Source of the DNA: Gammaproteobacteria bacterium
GTDB lineage: Bacteria; Pseudomonadota; Gammaproteobacteria; Steroidobacterales; SZUA-146
Length of the DNA stretch: 7,180 nt
Direction: 5' to 3'
Assembly (NCBI GenBank): GCA_003228965.1
Contig: QIGP01000090.1
Location: forward strand, 1 to 7,180
Made by a program: the position numbers and the translations under genes. The notes beneath the pieces are model-generated. The model did not search any database and was not told the DNA's origin. It saw nothing but the letters and a program-made list of their open reading frames with translations. Shown one piece after another: positions 1-6,267 of the stretch (the stretch's first letter is position 1; every line of letters starts with the position of its first letter).

Positions 1-218
1 AGCGCTGCGTGAAACGCGAGGAACGTTGATGGCTTGAGCACAATAGCGGAACGAATCAGCCGACCCGGACGCATGAAGAATACGCACAAACCGGCGATGA
101 CACGATCCATCGGCCGCAGGTTCGGTGCGCGTTCACGGCCTCGGTTCAGGATCACCAGTTGGTGTTTCACGAGCTCGTCGGCACCTGGATTCCTTAATCT
201 CGTGATCGCGTTGTTATC
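1..218 (-). CDS. IS-type transposase/integrase, N-terminal fragment, cut by window edge; start region probably damaged
   Basis: The minus strand is open from 218 to the left edge (72 codons). It encodes a stretch with KHQLVILNRGRERAPNL, then a hydrophobic segment, then RSAIVLKPSTFLAFHAA. I recognise this as the region ahead of the rve-type catalytic domain in a family of integrase-like transposases common in gammaproteobacteria. The catalytic domain itself would lie outside the window. A TGA at 219-221 sits in frame just upstream, and the only in-frame start codons are a GTG at 168-170 and a later ATG, neither with a clear ribosome site. An ATG at 220-222 is out of frame and meets TAA two codons later. 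Family members, as I remember them, have about six more residues between the RL-x-x-PG segment and KHQL. I infer a small deletion and frameshift, so this may be a pseudogene. Homology is fairly sure, exact family and functional state are not. Confidence 0.55.
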
Positions 219-327
219 TCATAGTGCGGTTTCTATCGCGCAGACTCCTGGCAAAACTTTTTAGGACAACGGCATGCGCACCTCCAAAGCGCCTAAAACC
301 GGGTTTTCTACAGCTGTTAGCGCTATC

Positions 328-1113
328 TTAATCGGTCAGATTCACACCCTGCAAAATTCTTAGATAGTTAGGATCGTCGGATAAATCGTTATGCCCGGCA
401 TCGGGTATTGTGATGAGGCTTGCAACGCCTGGCGCAAACTGTTCATAAAGTGACACTGTGTGTTTCATGGGTATCACCAGATCATTTTGTGCAGCAACAA
501 GAACGGTAGGTATGGTGAGATCAGGCGCATACCGCCATGATTCAAATTTGTCTTTTAGCAACAATTTCACAGGCAGAAATTTGAACCTGTCTTGTGCGAC
601 ATTGGCGATGCTGTCGTAAGGCGTTACCAGCACGAGACGGCTAACAGGTTTAGTGGCCGCGAGTCTTATCGCGACGCCACTGCCCAGGCTCCTTCCAATC
701 AGAACTATATTTTTATGATCTCGGGAAACTTCCTTATACACAGCCGCAGCATCGGCGTGTAATGCCGATTCACTCGGCTTGCCTGAACTTCCTCCATAGC
801 CACGATAGTGCGGCAAATAAATATCATGCGAAGGGAAGGCGTTGATGTACGTGTCCAGGTTTTGGGATACGTCTTCGGCATTACCGCCAAAGTACAGAAG
901 CGCATCTTGCGTGCGGTCTTCTTTAGTGTGTCGAAATACAGACACATTAATCGTCTCACCATCAAGCTTAAGACTCATTAACGTGTCATTGGAGTGTGTC
1001 GGTTTTGGTGTGGGGTAATACAACATTGAACGCTGCGCCAAAAACATGTAAAGGCAGGCACCAACGTACATGGATATACTAATAATGAGCAGTGATTTCA
1101 ACAAGCGCTTCAT
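328..1113 (-). CDS. Membrane-anchored alpha/beta hydrolase (YfhR/BEM46-like)
   Basis: A 261-residue serine hydrolase of the alpha/beta fold. Residues 4-26 form one hydrophobic segment after a KR-rich start, so the protein is probably held in the inner membrane with the catalytic domain outside the cytoplasm. A Cys at 20 follows VGA, but hydrophobic residues continue after it, which argues against a lipoprotein. The strand-turn GGNAED (76-81) is the usual oxyanion region, followed by YRGYGGSSGKPSE (103-115). The nucleophile elbow GRSLGSG (140-146) gives Ser142; Asp211 (QNDLVIP) and His241 (GHNDL) complete a plausible triad. This pattern fits the COG1073 group, whose substrates are mostly unknown. 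The gene starts 33 bp after the cupin gene and is probably co-transcribed with it. Start choice: an in-frame stop lies seven codons upstream and no other start intervenes, yet the only Shine-Dalgarno-like run (AGGGG, 1115-1119) is a single base from the ATG, so initiation may be weak or coupled to the upstream gene. Confidence 0.85.
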   Translation of the reverse strand: MKRLLKSLLIISISMYVGACLYMFLAQRSMLYYPTPKPTHSNDTLMSLKLDGETINVSVFRHTKEDRTQDALLYFGGNAEDVSQNLDTYINAFPSHDIYLPHYRGYGGSSGKPSESALHADAAAVYKEVSRDHKNIVLIGRSLGSGVAIRLAATKPVSRLVLVTPYDSIANVAQDRFKFLPVKLLLKDKFESWRYAPDLTIPTVLVAAQNDLVIPMKHTVSLYEQFAPGVASLITIPDAGHNDLSDDPNYLRILQGVNLTD

Positions 1114-1146
1114 ACCCCTAACAAAGGCAAATCAAACCTCTGATCG

Positions 1147-1707
1147 TCATTGGACACGTGACAATACCTCACCAAGTTGTCGGTTGGATTCTTCAAAAAC
1201 TCGCAACGTATCTTCCACGCTATAGGGTTGCTCTTCAAGTGTCACCGGATCCCATTCGCTACGCTCAGTGTCAAAGAAATCACCACCATACACATGAATA
1301 GCCGCCGTGATTTTATCGAGTGGGTTTTTTACTGAATGAATAACGGATTCGCCAAGCGGTACAGTGTCTTTTGTGTGTAGTTCTTTGCTGCCATGCTGCA
1401 CCAGACCCGCTTCGCTGCGTCGATAAAAAGTATTTTGTTCACGCCCGCCATAGATTCCAATCACTGCCCATATTCGATGATCATGTGGTTTCAGTTCCAT
1501 ACCAGGGCCCCAATAAAGATTCAGAATCGTTAAGTCATCTGCGCGATACAATGTCTCGATTCCCGCGCGTTTTGGTTCACCGAGTTGCTGAATAATCTGT
1601 GAAGGGTTACTTACGGTTCTCTCCACCAACTCCTGTATCGCTGCTTGTGCCTGAGTTTCTTTGAGAGCTGTGAGAGCGTCATTAATAAATTGCTGGGTTT
1701 CGAACAT
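1147..1707 (-). CDS. Cysteine dioxygenase-like cupin (predicted thiol dioxygenase)
   Basis: A 186-residue single-domain cupin, predicted cytoplasmic. The metal site of cysteine dioxygenases is visible: HDH gives His75 and His77, and His124 (in VIHSVKNP) is the third ligand. Arg55 in LYRADD lines up with the arginine that binds the substrate carboxylate in mammalian enzyme (R60), and His138/Tyr140 in IHVYGGDF match the H155/Y157 pair. Two differences stand out. The Cys that forms the Cys-Tyr crosslink is replaced (Val82 by position), as is common in bacteria, and the Ser of the Ser-His-Tyr triad is Ala136. The likely reaction is O2-dependent oxidation of a small thiol to a sulfinate, but the substrate could differ from cysteine; the protein also fits the broad COG5553 'predicted metal-dependent enzyme' group. 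An AAGGG motif lies about 5 bp before the ATG. It is divergent from the transporter genes and precedes the hydrolase. Confidence 0.75.
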   Translation of the reverse strand: MFETQQFINDALTALKETQAQAAIQELVERTVSNPSQIIQQLGEPKRAGIETLYRADDLTILNLYWGPGMELKPHDHRIWAVIGIYGGREQNTFYRRSEAGLVQHGSKELHTKDTVPLGESVIHSVKNPLDKITAAIHVYGGDFFDTERSEWDPVTLEEQPYSVEDTLRVFEESNRQLGEVLSRVQ

Positions 1708-1787
1708 TGCTTCCCTTTAGAGATTTATTTTTCCAAATATTAAGGAATAAATCGTACCATAAGTAGGTTATTCTCTGAGTGAGCGAT

Positions 1788-1795
1788 AAAGGGGA
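1788..1795 (+). promoter_or_regulatory. Ribosome binding site of the symporter small subunit
   Basis: AAAGGGGA ends 5 bp before the ATG at 1801. It is a strong purine-rich site that supports this start. The 93-bp divergent gap it sits in (1708-1800) is AT-rich and must contain promoters for both sides, but I found no convincing -35/-10 pair there. Confidence 0.6.
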
Positions 1796-1800
1796 TAACA

Positions 1801-2058
1801 ATGAGTTCTGAAAACAGAGCGGCTTACTGGGCATCAAATCTTAAGTTGGTGGGTGTTCTTCTTACCATTTGGTTTGTGGTTTCGTATTTGTTCGGCATCA
1901 TTTTGGTCGAGCCACTAAACAATTTCCGATTGGGGGGGTACAAGTTGGGGTTTTGGTTTGCCCAACAAGGTTCCATTTATGTGTTTGTAGTCCTTATTTA
2001 CGTTTACACCGTGCAGATGAACAAGCTGGATCGTAAACACGGCGTGCATGAGGATTAG
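1801..2058 (+). CDS. Sodium:solute symporter small subunit (DUF4212 family)
   Basis: An 85-residue integral membrane protein with two predicted helices, at about 16-36 and 55-72. Between them lies the conserved-looking FRLGGYKLGFWFAQQGS, and the C-terminal tail is charged (NKLDRKHGVHED). This is the pattern of the DUF4212 / 'putative solute:sodium symporter small subunit' family, which is almost always encoded directly before a large SSF transporter, as here. Only 9 bp separate it from the symporter gene, and its stop codon overlaps that gene's Shine-Dalgarno (AGGA, 2057-2060), so the two are very likely translated together. Its exact role is not established; a part in assembly or stability of the large subunit is inference. 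Confidence 0.88.
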   Translation: MSSENRAAYWASNLKLVGVLLTIWFVVSYLFGIILVEPLNNFRLGGYKLGFWFAQQGSIYVFVVLIYVYTVQMNKLDRKHGVHED

Positions 2059-2067
2059 GAAACCGCG

Positions 2068-3798
2068 ATGGAACTAAAAACACTAACATTTATCGTTGTG
2101 GGGATAACCTTTACTCTCTACATAGGCATTGCCATTTGGGCCCGCGCACGCACAACCAAAGATTTTTACATTGCCGGTGGCGGTGTGCATCCAGTGGCAA
2201 ATGGTATGGCAACAGCCGCCGACTGGATGAGTGCAGCTTCTTTCATCTCAATGGCGGGACTGATTGCGTTTATGGGATACGGCGGCTCGGTATTTCTAAT
2301 GGGTTGGACAGGCGGTTACGTGCTACTCGCCATGTTGCTGGCTCCTTACTTAAGAAAATTTGGCAAGTTTACGGTGCCCGAATTTATTGGTGATCGTTTT
2401 TACTCGCGTACGGCAAGAATTGTTGCGGTAATCTGCCTGATTGTGGCGTCTGTCACTTACGTAATCGGACAGATGAAGGGGATCGGCGTGGCTTTTTCCC
2501 GCTTTCTGGAAGTGGAGTATGGCGTTGGTCTACTTATAGGCATGGGCATTGTGTTTTTCTACGCGGTTCTCGGCGGCATGAAGGGCATCACCTATACACA
2601 AATCGCGCAGTATTGCGTGCTAATTTTTGCCTACACCATCCCTGCAATTTTCATCTCCTTAAATTTAACCGGCAATCCGATTCCGCAACTTGGACTAGGC
2701 TCAACCATGGCCGGTACCGATGTTTATCTCCTGGATAAACTGGACTTGATTGTTCGCGACCTGGGATTCGCTGAATATTCAACATCGGCACGATTATCCC
2801 GCCTCAATATGTTTGCTTACACTCTCTCGCTGATGATAGGAACCGCAGGCTTGCCGCATGTGATCATTCGCTTTTTTACCGTTCCCAAAGTACGCGACGC
2901 GCGTTCATCTGCCGGTTGGGCCCTGGTGTTTATCGCAATTCTTTACACGACAGCACCCGGTGTCGCCGCGATGGCACGCCTGAATCTTATGGAAACGATC
3001 CAACCCGCCAATGGACAGAATCTTGTCTACGCAGAGCGTCCCAGTTGGTTTAAGAACTGGGAAAAAACCGGCTTGCTGAAGTTTGAAGATAAAAACAGCG
3101 ATGGTCGCATCCAATATACCGCAAGTGCTGACACCAACGAGATGGTGAAGGTAGATCCCGATATTATGGTGTTGGCAAATCCTGAAATCGCGCGCTTACC
3201 CAACTGGGTGATTGCACTGGTCGCCGCTGGCGGTCTTGCGGCGGCTTTGTCAACAGCAGCAGGTTTGTTGTTGGCCATAGCATCGGCGATATCCCATGAT
3301 CTTTTAAAAGGTGTGTTCAGGCCGGATATATCCGAAAAAGGCGAGCTGCTGGCCAGCCGAATTGCGATGGCGGTGGCGGTGTTGTTTGCCGGATACCTTG
3401 GGTTGAATCCGCCCGACTTTGCAGCCGGTACAGTGGCGCTTGCGTTTGGATTGGCGGCCTCGTCTATATTTCCAGCCTTGATGATGGGTATATTCAATAA
3501 ACGCATGAATAAAGAAGGGGCGATTGCAGGTATGGTCGCAGGTCTATCCGTTACCTTGCTCTATGTGTTCCAGCACAAAGGCATCATGTTTGTCGAAAGT
3601 ACGTCATTCCTGGGTGACATGAGTCCCAACTGGTTCATGGGAATCGAGCCTAATGCCTTTGGCGCTGTCGGTGCTGCAGTGAACTTTGCGGTAGCCTATG
3701 CAGTATCCAAAGTAACCGCGGCTCCACCGGAACATATACAACACTTAGTAGAGGATATACGGGTGCCTTCTGGTGCCGGTTTTGCTTCCTCTCACTAG
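2068..3798 (+). CDS. Sodium:solute symporter (SSF family, VC_2705 subfamily), likely short-chain carboxylate uptake
   Basis: A 576-residue inner membrane transporter with about 13 predicted helices, near 7-25, 47-70, 75-95, 115-137, 153-172, 180-200, 247-270, 284-305, 378-412, 432-447, 452-475, 485-502 and 526-548. The start (ARTTKDFYIAGGGVHPVANGMATAADWMSAASF, split here around residue 40) is typical of the ActP/MctP branch of the solute:sodium symporters. The segment GGLAAALSTAAGLLLAIAS (388-406) matches the helix carrying the second sodium site, with Ser395/Thr396 as likely ligands. Pairing with a DUF4212 subunit places it in the VC_2705 subfamily. Acetate or another monocarboxylate is the probable substrate by family resemblance; this is inference. 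A long loop at about 306-377 carries DKNSDGRIQYTA (341-352), which resembles an EF-hand calcium loop. The start ATG has AGGA 7 bp upstream. Confidence 0.9.
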   Translation: MELKTLTFIVVGITFTLYIGIAIWARARTTKDFYIAGGGVHPVANGMATAADWMSAASFISMAGLIAFMGYGGSVFLMGWTGGYVLLAMLLAPYLRKFGKFTVPEFIGDRFYSRTARIVAVICLIVASVTYVIGQMKGIGVAFSRFLEVEYGVGLLIGMGIVFFYAVLGGMKGITYTQIAQYCVLIFAYTIPAIFISLNLTGNPIPQLGLGSTMAGTDVYLLDKLDLIVRDLGFAEYSTSARLSRLNMFAYTLSLMIGTAGLPHVIIRFFTVPKVRDARSSAGWALVFIAILYTTAPGVAAMARLNLMETIQPANGQNLVYAERPSWFKNWEKTGLLKFEDKNSDGRIQYTASADTNEMVKVDPDIMVLANPEIARLPNWVIALVAAGGLAAALSTAAGLLLAIASAISHDLLKGVFRPDISEKGELLASRIAMAVAVLFAGYLGLNPPDFAAGTVALAFGLAASSIFPALMMGIFNKRMNKEGAIAGMVAGLSVTLLYVFQHKGIMFVESTSFLGDMSPNWFMGIEPNAFGAVGAAVNFAVAYAVSKVTAAPPEHIQHLVEDIRVPSGAGFASSH

Positions 3799-3861
3799 CG
3801 AAACGGCTCTCGATATTGTTGGGGGTACGGTGGCTACACAATCTAAATAAAATACTTGTTC

Positions 3862-3879
3862 TAAATAGGGTGCTATTTA
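3862..3879 (+). other. Weak AT-rich hairpin downstream of the symporter
   Basis: TAAATAG (3862-3868) and CTATTTA (3873-3879) form a perfect 7-bp stem with a four-base loop, 64 bp after the symporter stop. It has little GC and no long T run, so it is at best a weak terminator or a 3' end processing structure. The surrounding gap at 3799-4010 has no gene I can support; a nearby set of short repeats is described among the findings. Confidence 0.25.
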
Positions 3880-4010
3880 TTGGTTAATTGGGGATATCGA
3901 TTAGAGTGGTGTCCCTCCACTATACAAAAGTGGTTAGCTGGTTAAAATGCGTAGTTTAATAGTGTTAGGATCGAAAAGTTAGTTCATTCTTACAAAAGGG
4001 CTAAACCAAA

Positions 4011-4044
4011 AAAACGCCTTAGACCTGAAAGCCTAAGGCGTTTT
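4011..4044 (-). terminator. Intrinsic terminator of the cytochrome c4 - dsbA unit (possibly bidirectional)
   Basis: AAAACGCCTTAG (4011-4022) and CTAAGGCGTTTT (4033-4044) are perfect 12-bp arms around a 10-base loop. Read on the minus strand, the stem is followed by an unbroken T run (complement of 4008-4014), 22 bp after the dsbA stop. On the plus strand the arm ends in TTTTAT, so it could also stop leftover symporter transcription. Confidence 0.85.
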
Positions 4045-4066
4045 ATAGCAATCAATTCTTGATGCG

Positions 4067-4882
4067 CTATCGTTCAGTCATTTCCTTGGCAACAAGGTAG
4101 TTAACAATGTTGTTTAGGCGTTCTGTCGACTTGGCCATGGTGCCAGACGTGACGTAACGGCCGTTAACCACAAGATTTGGAACGCTTTGCGTTTTGTAGC
4201 GCTTAGTCAGATTTTCCGCCTGACGGAGTTTGGTGTCCACATCAAACGAGGCAACTGCTTTGTCGAAATCGTTGCCGTCTACGCCGTTATCGGTGAAGAT
4301 TTTACGTAGAGCGTCTTCTGAACTCAGCGGGTTTCGTTTGCCGTGAATGGCTTGGAATATAGGCATATGAACCTGTTCACCTACACCAAGCGCCTCAGCG
4401 GCGTAGTAGGCGGCGGCGTGCAGTTGAGCGGTACGATTGAACTGGGCTGGAATGCGTACAAAGCTAACGCCGACAGGTTTTTCATTCTGCAGCCAGCTTT
4501 TAATGAATGGCTCGAACTGGTAACAGTGAGGACAGCTATACATAAAGATTTCGGTTACTTCGATGTGCTCAGGGTCGCTGCTGGTTGGCTGTGCAGGTGA
4601 CAACACCTGGTAGTCGGCACCGGCTTTGAACTCGTCTTTAAACTGAGCCACGATTGCAGCGGCGTCAAAGCTTGCATTGCCTGCTGATTCTGGGCTCATT
4701 TGTTTCAATGCGTCAATCGATGACTGACGGATTTCGGTGGTGCTTGCCGCGATTTCTACTGCCTTGTTAGCCATCTGTTTAGCATCGGTAGCGGCGGACT
4801 TGGCCGCTTCAGATGGGCTGTCAGCGCCGCACGCTGTCAAACTGAACGCCAGCACTAGGCTGACAAGAATACTTTTTTTCAT
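4067..4882 (-). CDS. dsbA: DsbA-type thiol:disulfide oxidoreductase with lipoprotein signal
   Basis: A 271-residue protein that should introduce disulfide bonds into exported proteins. The thioredoxin-like DsbA domain runs from about 87 to 268: the active site CPHC (117-120) is identical to that of E. coli DsbA and is followed by the familiar YQFEPF, and the cis-proline loop is SVPNLVVNG (Pro235). Family members are usually about 210 residues. The extra length is an N-terminal, alanine-rich, probably helical stretch (about 20-85). The signal sequence ends in SLTAC with Cys18, a good lipobox; Gly at +2 predicts sorting to the outer membrane by the Lol rule. DsbA is normally soluble, so this anchoring is notable. 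GGAG (4890-4893) lies 7 bp before the ATG. The gene follows cytochrome c4 by 47 bp and ends at a strong terminator. The family call is sure; the lipidation is predicted. Confidence 0.9.
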   Translation of the reverse strand: MKKSILVSLVLAFSLTACGADSPSEAAKSAATDAKQMANKAVEIAASTTEIRQSSIDALKQMSPESAGNASFDAAAIVAQFKDEFKAGADYQVLSPAQPTSSDPEHIEVTEIFMYSCPHCYQFEPFIKSWLQNEKPVGVSFVRIPAQFNRTAQLHAAAYYAAEALGVGEQVHMPIFQAIHGKRNPLSSEDALRKIFTDNGVDGNDFDKAVASFDVDTKLRQAENLTKRYKTQSVPNLVVNGRYVTSGTMAKSTERLNNIVNYLVAKEMTER

Positions 4883-4929
4883 CTATCTACTCCGAATCGA
4901 ATACTGTTGGTTTGTAATATAGAGGAGGA

Positions 4930-5538
4930 CTAGTGAAGGCCTTCCAAAAATGAAGCTACGGCCTCGATTTCTTCTGTGCTCATCGCCTTGGCCACGTCAT
5001 GCATCATGTTGTTGATGCCGCCGTAGCGCGTACCGTTGGCAAACGCGTTGAGCTGGTTAATGGTGTAATTGAAACGTTGTCCGGCAATTGCAGGCATCAT
5101 TGCTACAGGGTTGCCGCGCCCTTTAGGTCCGTGGCAAGCGGCGCACGAGGCGACGTTGGTTTCGTCGTTACCCAGTCGGTAGAGCTGGGCGCCAAGGTCG
5201 ACCATCTCAGGATTGGCTTCGCCTGGCTTAACAGACAGCGTGGCAAAGTAGGCGGCAAGGTCGTGAATGTCCTGTTTGCTTAAACCCGCGGCTTGCGCGC
5301 CCATGACCGGATCTTTGGTCTCACCGCTTTTGTAGCCATTTAGACGCGCCACGGTATAATTGGCGTGCTGTCCGGCGAGATTGGGCCATTCTGAGTTGAT
5401 ACTGTTACCGTCGGCACCGTGGCAGGCGCCGCATACGGTCGCTTTGGCCTTACCGGCATCGGCGTCGCCAGTCATGTCGGCAGCCAGTGTGCTTAAACCT
5501 GCAAAAGCTACGGCACTCATCAATAAAAAACGCATCAC
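4930..5538 (-). CDS. Cytochrome c4, periplasmic di-heme electron carrier
   Basis: A 202-residue exported protein made of two similar cytochrome c domains. A short signal peptide (about residues 1-20, ending STLAA) leads to the periplasm. Heme-binding motifs are CGACH (36-40) and CAACH (132-136); likely axial methionines are Met79 and Met178 or Met179. Internal duplication is visible: NLAGQHANYT in the first half and AIAGQRFNYT in the second. Cytochrome c4 passes electrons from the bc1 complex to terminal oxidases, including cbb3 types. Length is normal for the family. Start: GTG (5536-5538) is directly followed by ATG (5533-5535). The Shine-Dalgarno GGAGGA (5547-5552) is 8 bp from the GTG and 11 bp from the ATG, so spacing favours GTG, codon preference favours ATG. 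It lies directly ahead of dsbA in a probable operon and is divergent from engB. Confidence 0.93.
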   Translation of the reverse strand: MMRFLLMSAVAFAGLSTLAADMTGDADAGKAKATVCGACHGADGNSINSEWPNLAGQHANYTVARLNGYKSGETKDPVMGAQAAGLSKQDIHDLAAYFATLSVKPGEANPEMVDLGAQLYRLGNDETNVASCAACHGPKGRGNPVAMMPAIAGQRFNYTINQLNAFANGTRYGGINNMMHDVAKAMSTEEIEAVASFLEGLH

Positions 5539-5616
5539 GGCGTGGTTCCTCCAAAAGCGGGCATCAAGGTAGCCGGAGCTGTGCTAAGTTGCGTCACAGG
5601 TCCGGTAAGAGCCGGA

Positions 5617-5626
5617 ATTGTACACT
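5617..5626. promoter_or_regulatory. Possible overlapping divergent -10 elements for cytochrome c4 and engB
   Basis: On the minus strand TACAAT (5622-5617) is one base off the -10 consensus and would give the cytochrome c4 gene a leader of about 70 bases. On the plus strand TACACT (5621-5626) could serve engB. Neither has a convincing -35 at the right distance, so this is a weak proposal for the 114-bp divergent gap. Confidence 0.25.
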
Positions 5627-5652
5627 ATTTTAGTTCTAATCCAGATACCCTC

Positions 5653-6267
5653 ATGTCTCAATTTCAGACCATACAGTTTTTGAAAAGTGCCAACGATGTC
5701 GGGGGTTTTCCCCCGGATACGGGTCGGGAGGTCGCGTTTGCCGGGCGTTCCAACGCAGGCAAGTCGACGGCCATCAACGTGATCACCCAGCGGCGTGGAC
5801 TAGCGCGCACCAGTAAGACTCCGGGGCGTACCCAGCTGATTAACTTTTTTCAGTTGCCGACGGACGACCGCCGCCTGGTGGATTTGCCGGGCTACGGTTT
5901 TGCTAAAGCGCCCAAGCACGTGCAAAGACACTGGCACGCGCTCATGGGGGACTACTTCGAGCAGCGTAAGTGCTTGTCAGGCCTGATAGTAATGATGGAT
6001 TCGCGCCGACCACTCATGCCGTTCGACCGCCAAATGCTCGACTATGCCGGAGAGTCCGGCTGCCCTGTCCATATTTTGTTAACCAAGAGCGACAAACTAA
6101 GTCGTGGCGCTGCCGCCAAAAGTTTCGAACAAACGCGAAAACAGCTCTCACCTGGTGTCGGCATTCAACTGTTCTCTGCGCTCAGCAAGCACGGCGTCGA
6201 CGAGGCTCGGGAAGTTGTTGGAGAATTTTTGGACTATCCAATAAGAAGAAACCCCGGCGCCGATTAG
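5653..6267 (+). CDS. engB: Ribosome biogenesis GTP-binding protein EngB (YihA/YsxC)
   Basis: A 204-residue cytoplasmic GTPase of the TrmE-Era-EngA-EngB group, needed for maturation of the large ribosomal subunit and essential in several bacteria. All nucleotide motifs are present: G1 GRSNAGKS (31-38), G2 region KTPGRTQ (55-61, Thr60), G3 DLPGYG (77-82), G4 TKSD (144-147) and a G5-like SALSKHG near 177. Length matches the family. I chose the ATG at 5653 because the conserved domain begins a few residues later; the frame stays open to a GTG at 5542, but that would add 37 unconserved-looking residues across the divergent promoter region. No clear Shine-Dalgarno precedes the ATG. The stop codon lies inside the loop of a terminator that acts on the opposite strand. 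It is convergent with polA, an arrangement kept in enterobacteria and Pseudomonas. Confidence 0.95.
   Translation: MSQFQTIQFLKSANDVGGFPPDTGREVAFAGRSNAGKSTAINVITQRRGLARTSKTPGRTQLINFFQLPTDDRRLVDLPGYGFAKAPKHVQRHWHALMGDYFEQRKCLSGLIVMMDSRRPLMPFDRQMLDYAGESGCPVHILLTKSDKLSRGAAAKSFEQTRKQLSPGVGIQLFSALSKHGVDEAREVVGEFLDYPIRRNPGAD

Noticed and set aside
34..264. Plus-strand open frame of 76 codons
   Set aside because: Arginine-rich, unrecognisable product lying opposite the transposase-like frame; a shadow of the minus-strand gene.
295..307. Palindrome AAAACC-G-GGTTTT downstream of the hydrolase, considered as a terminator
   Set aside because: The arms leave a single-base loop, which cannot form a proper hairpin, and there is no GC-rich stem with a T run.
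1708..1800. Sigma-70 promoters in the divergent gap
   Set aside because: Several TAnnAT-like boxes occur, as expected in AT-rich DNA, but none has a good -35 at 16-18 bases, so no site is called.
3027..3506. Long minus-strand open frame of 159 codons inside the symporter gene
   Set aside because: It lies wholly within a well-supported coding sequence, has no recognisable motif, and reflects codon bias of the real gene.
5542..5652. N-terminal extension of EngB from a GTG
   Set aside because: It crosses the divergent promoter region and the cytochrome c4 ribosome site, and would make the protein longer than the family; the ATG at 5653 fits better.
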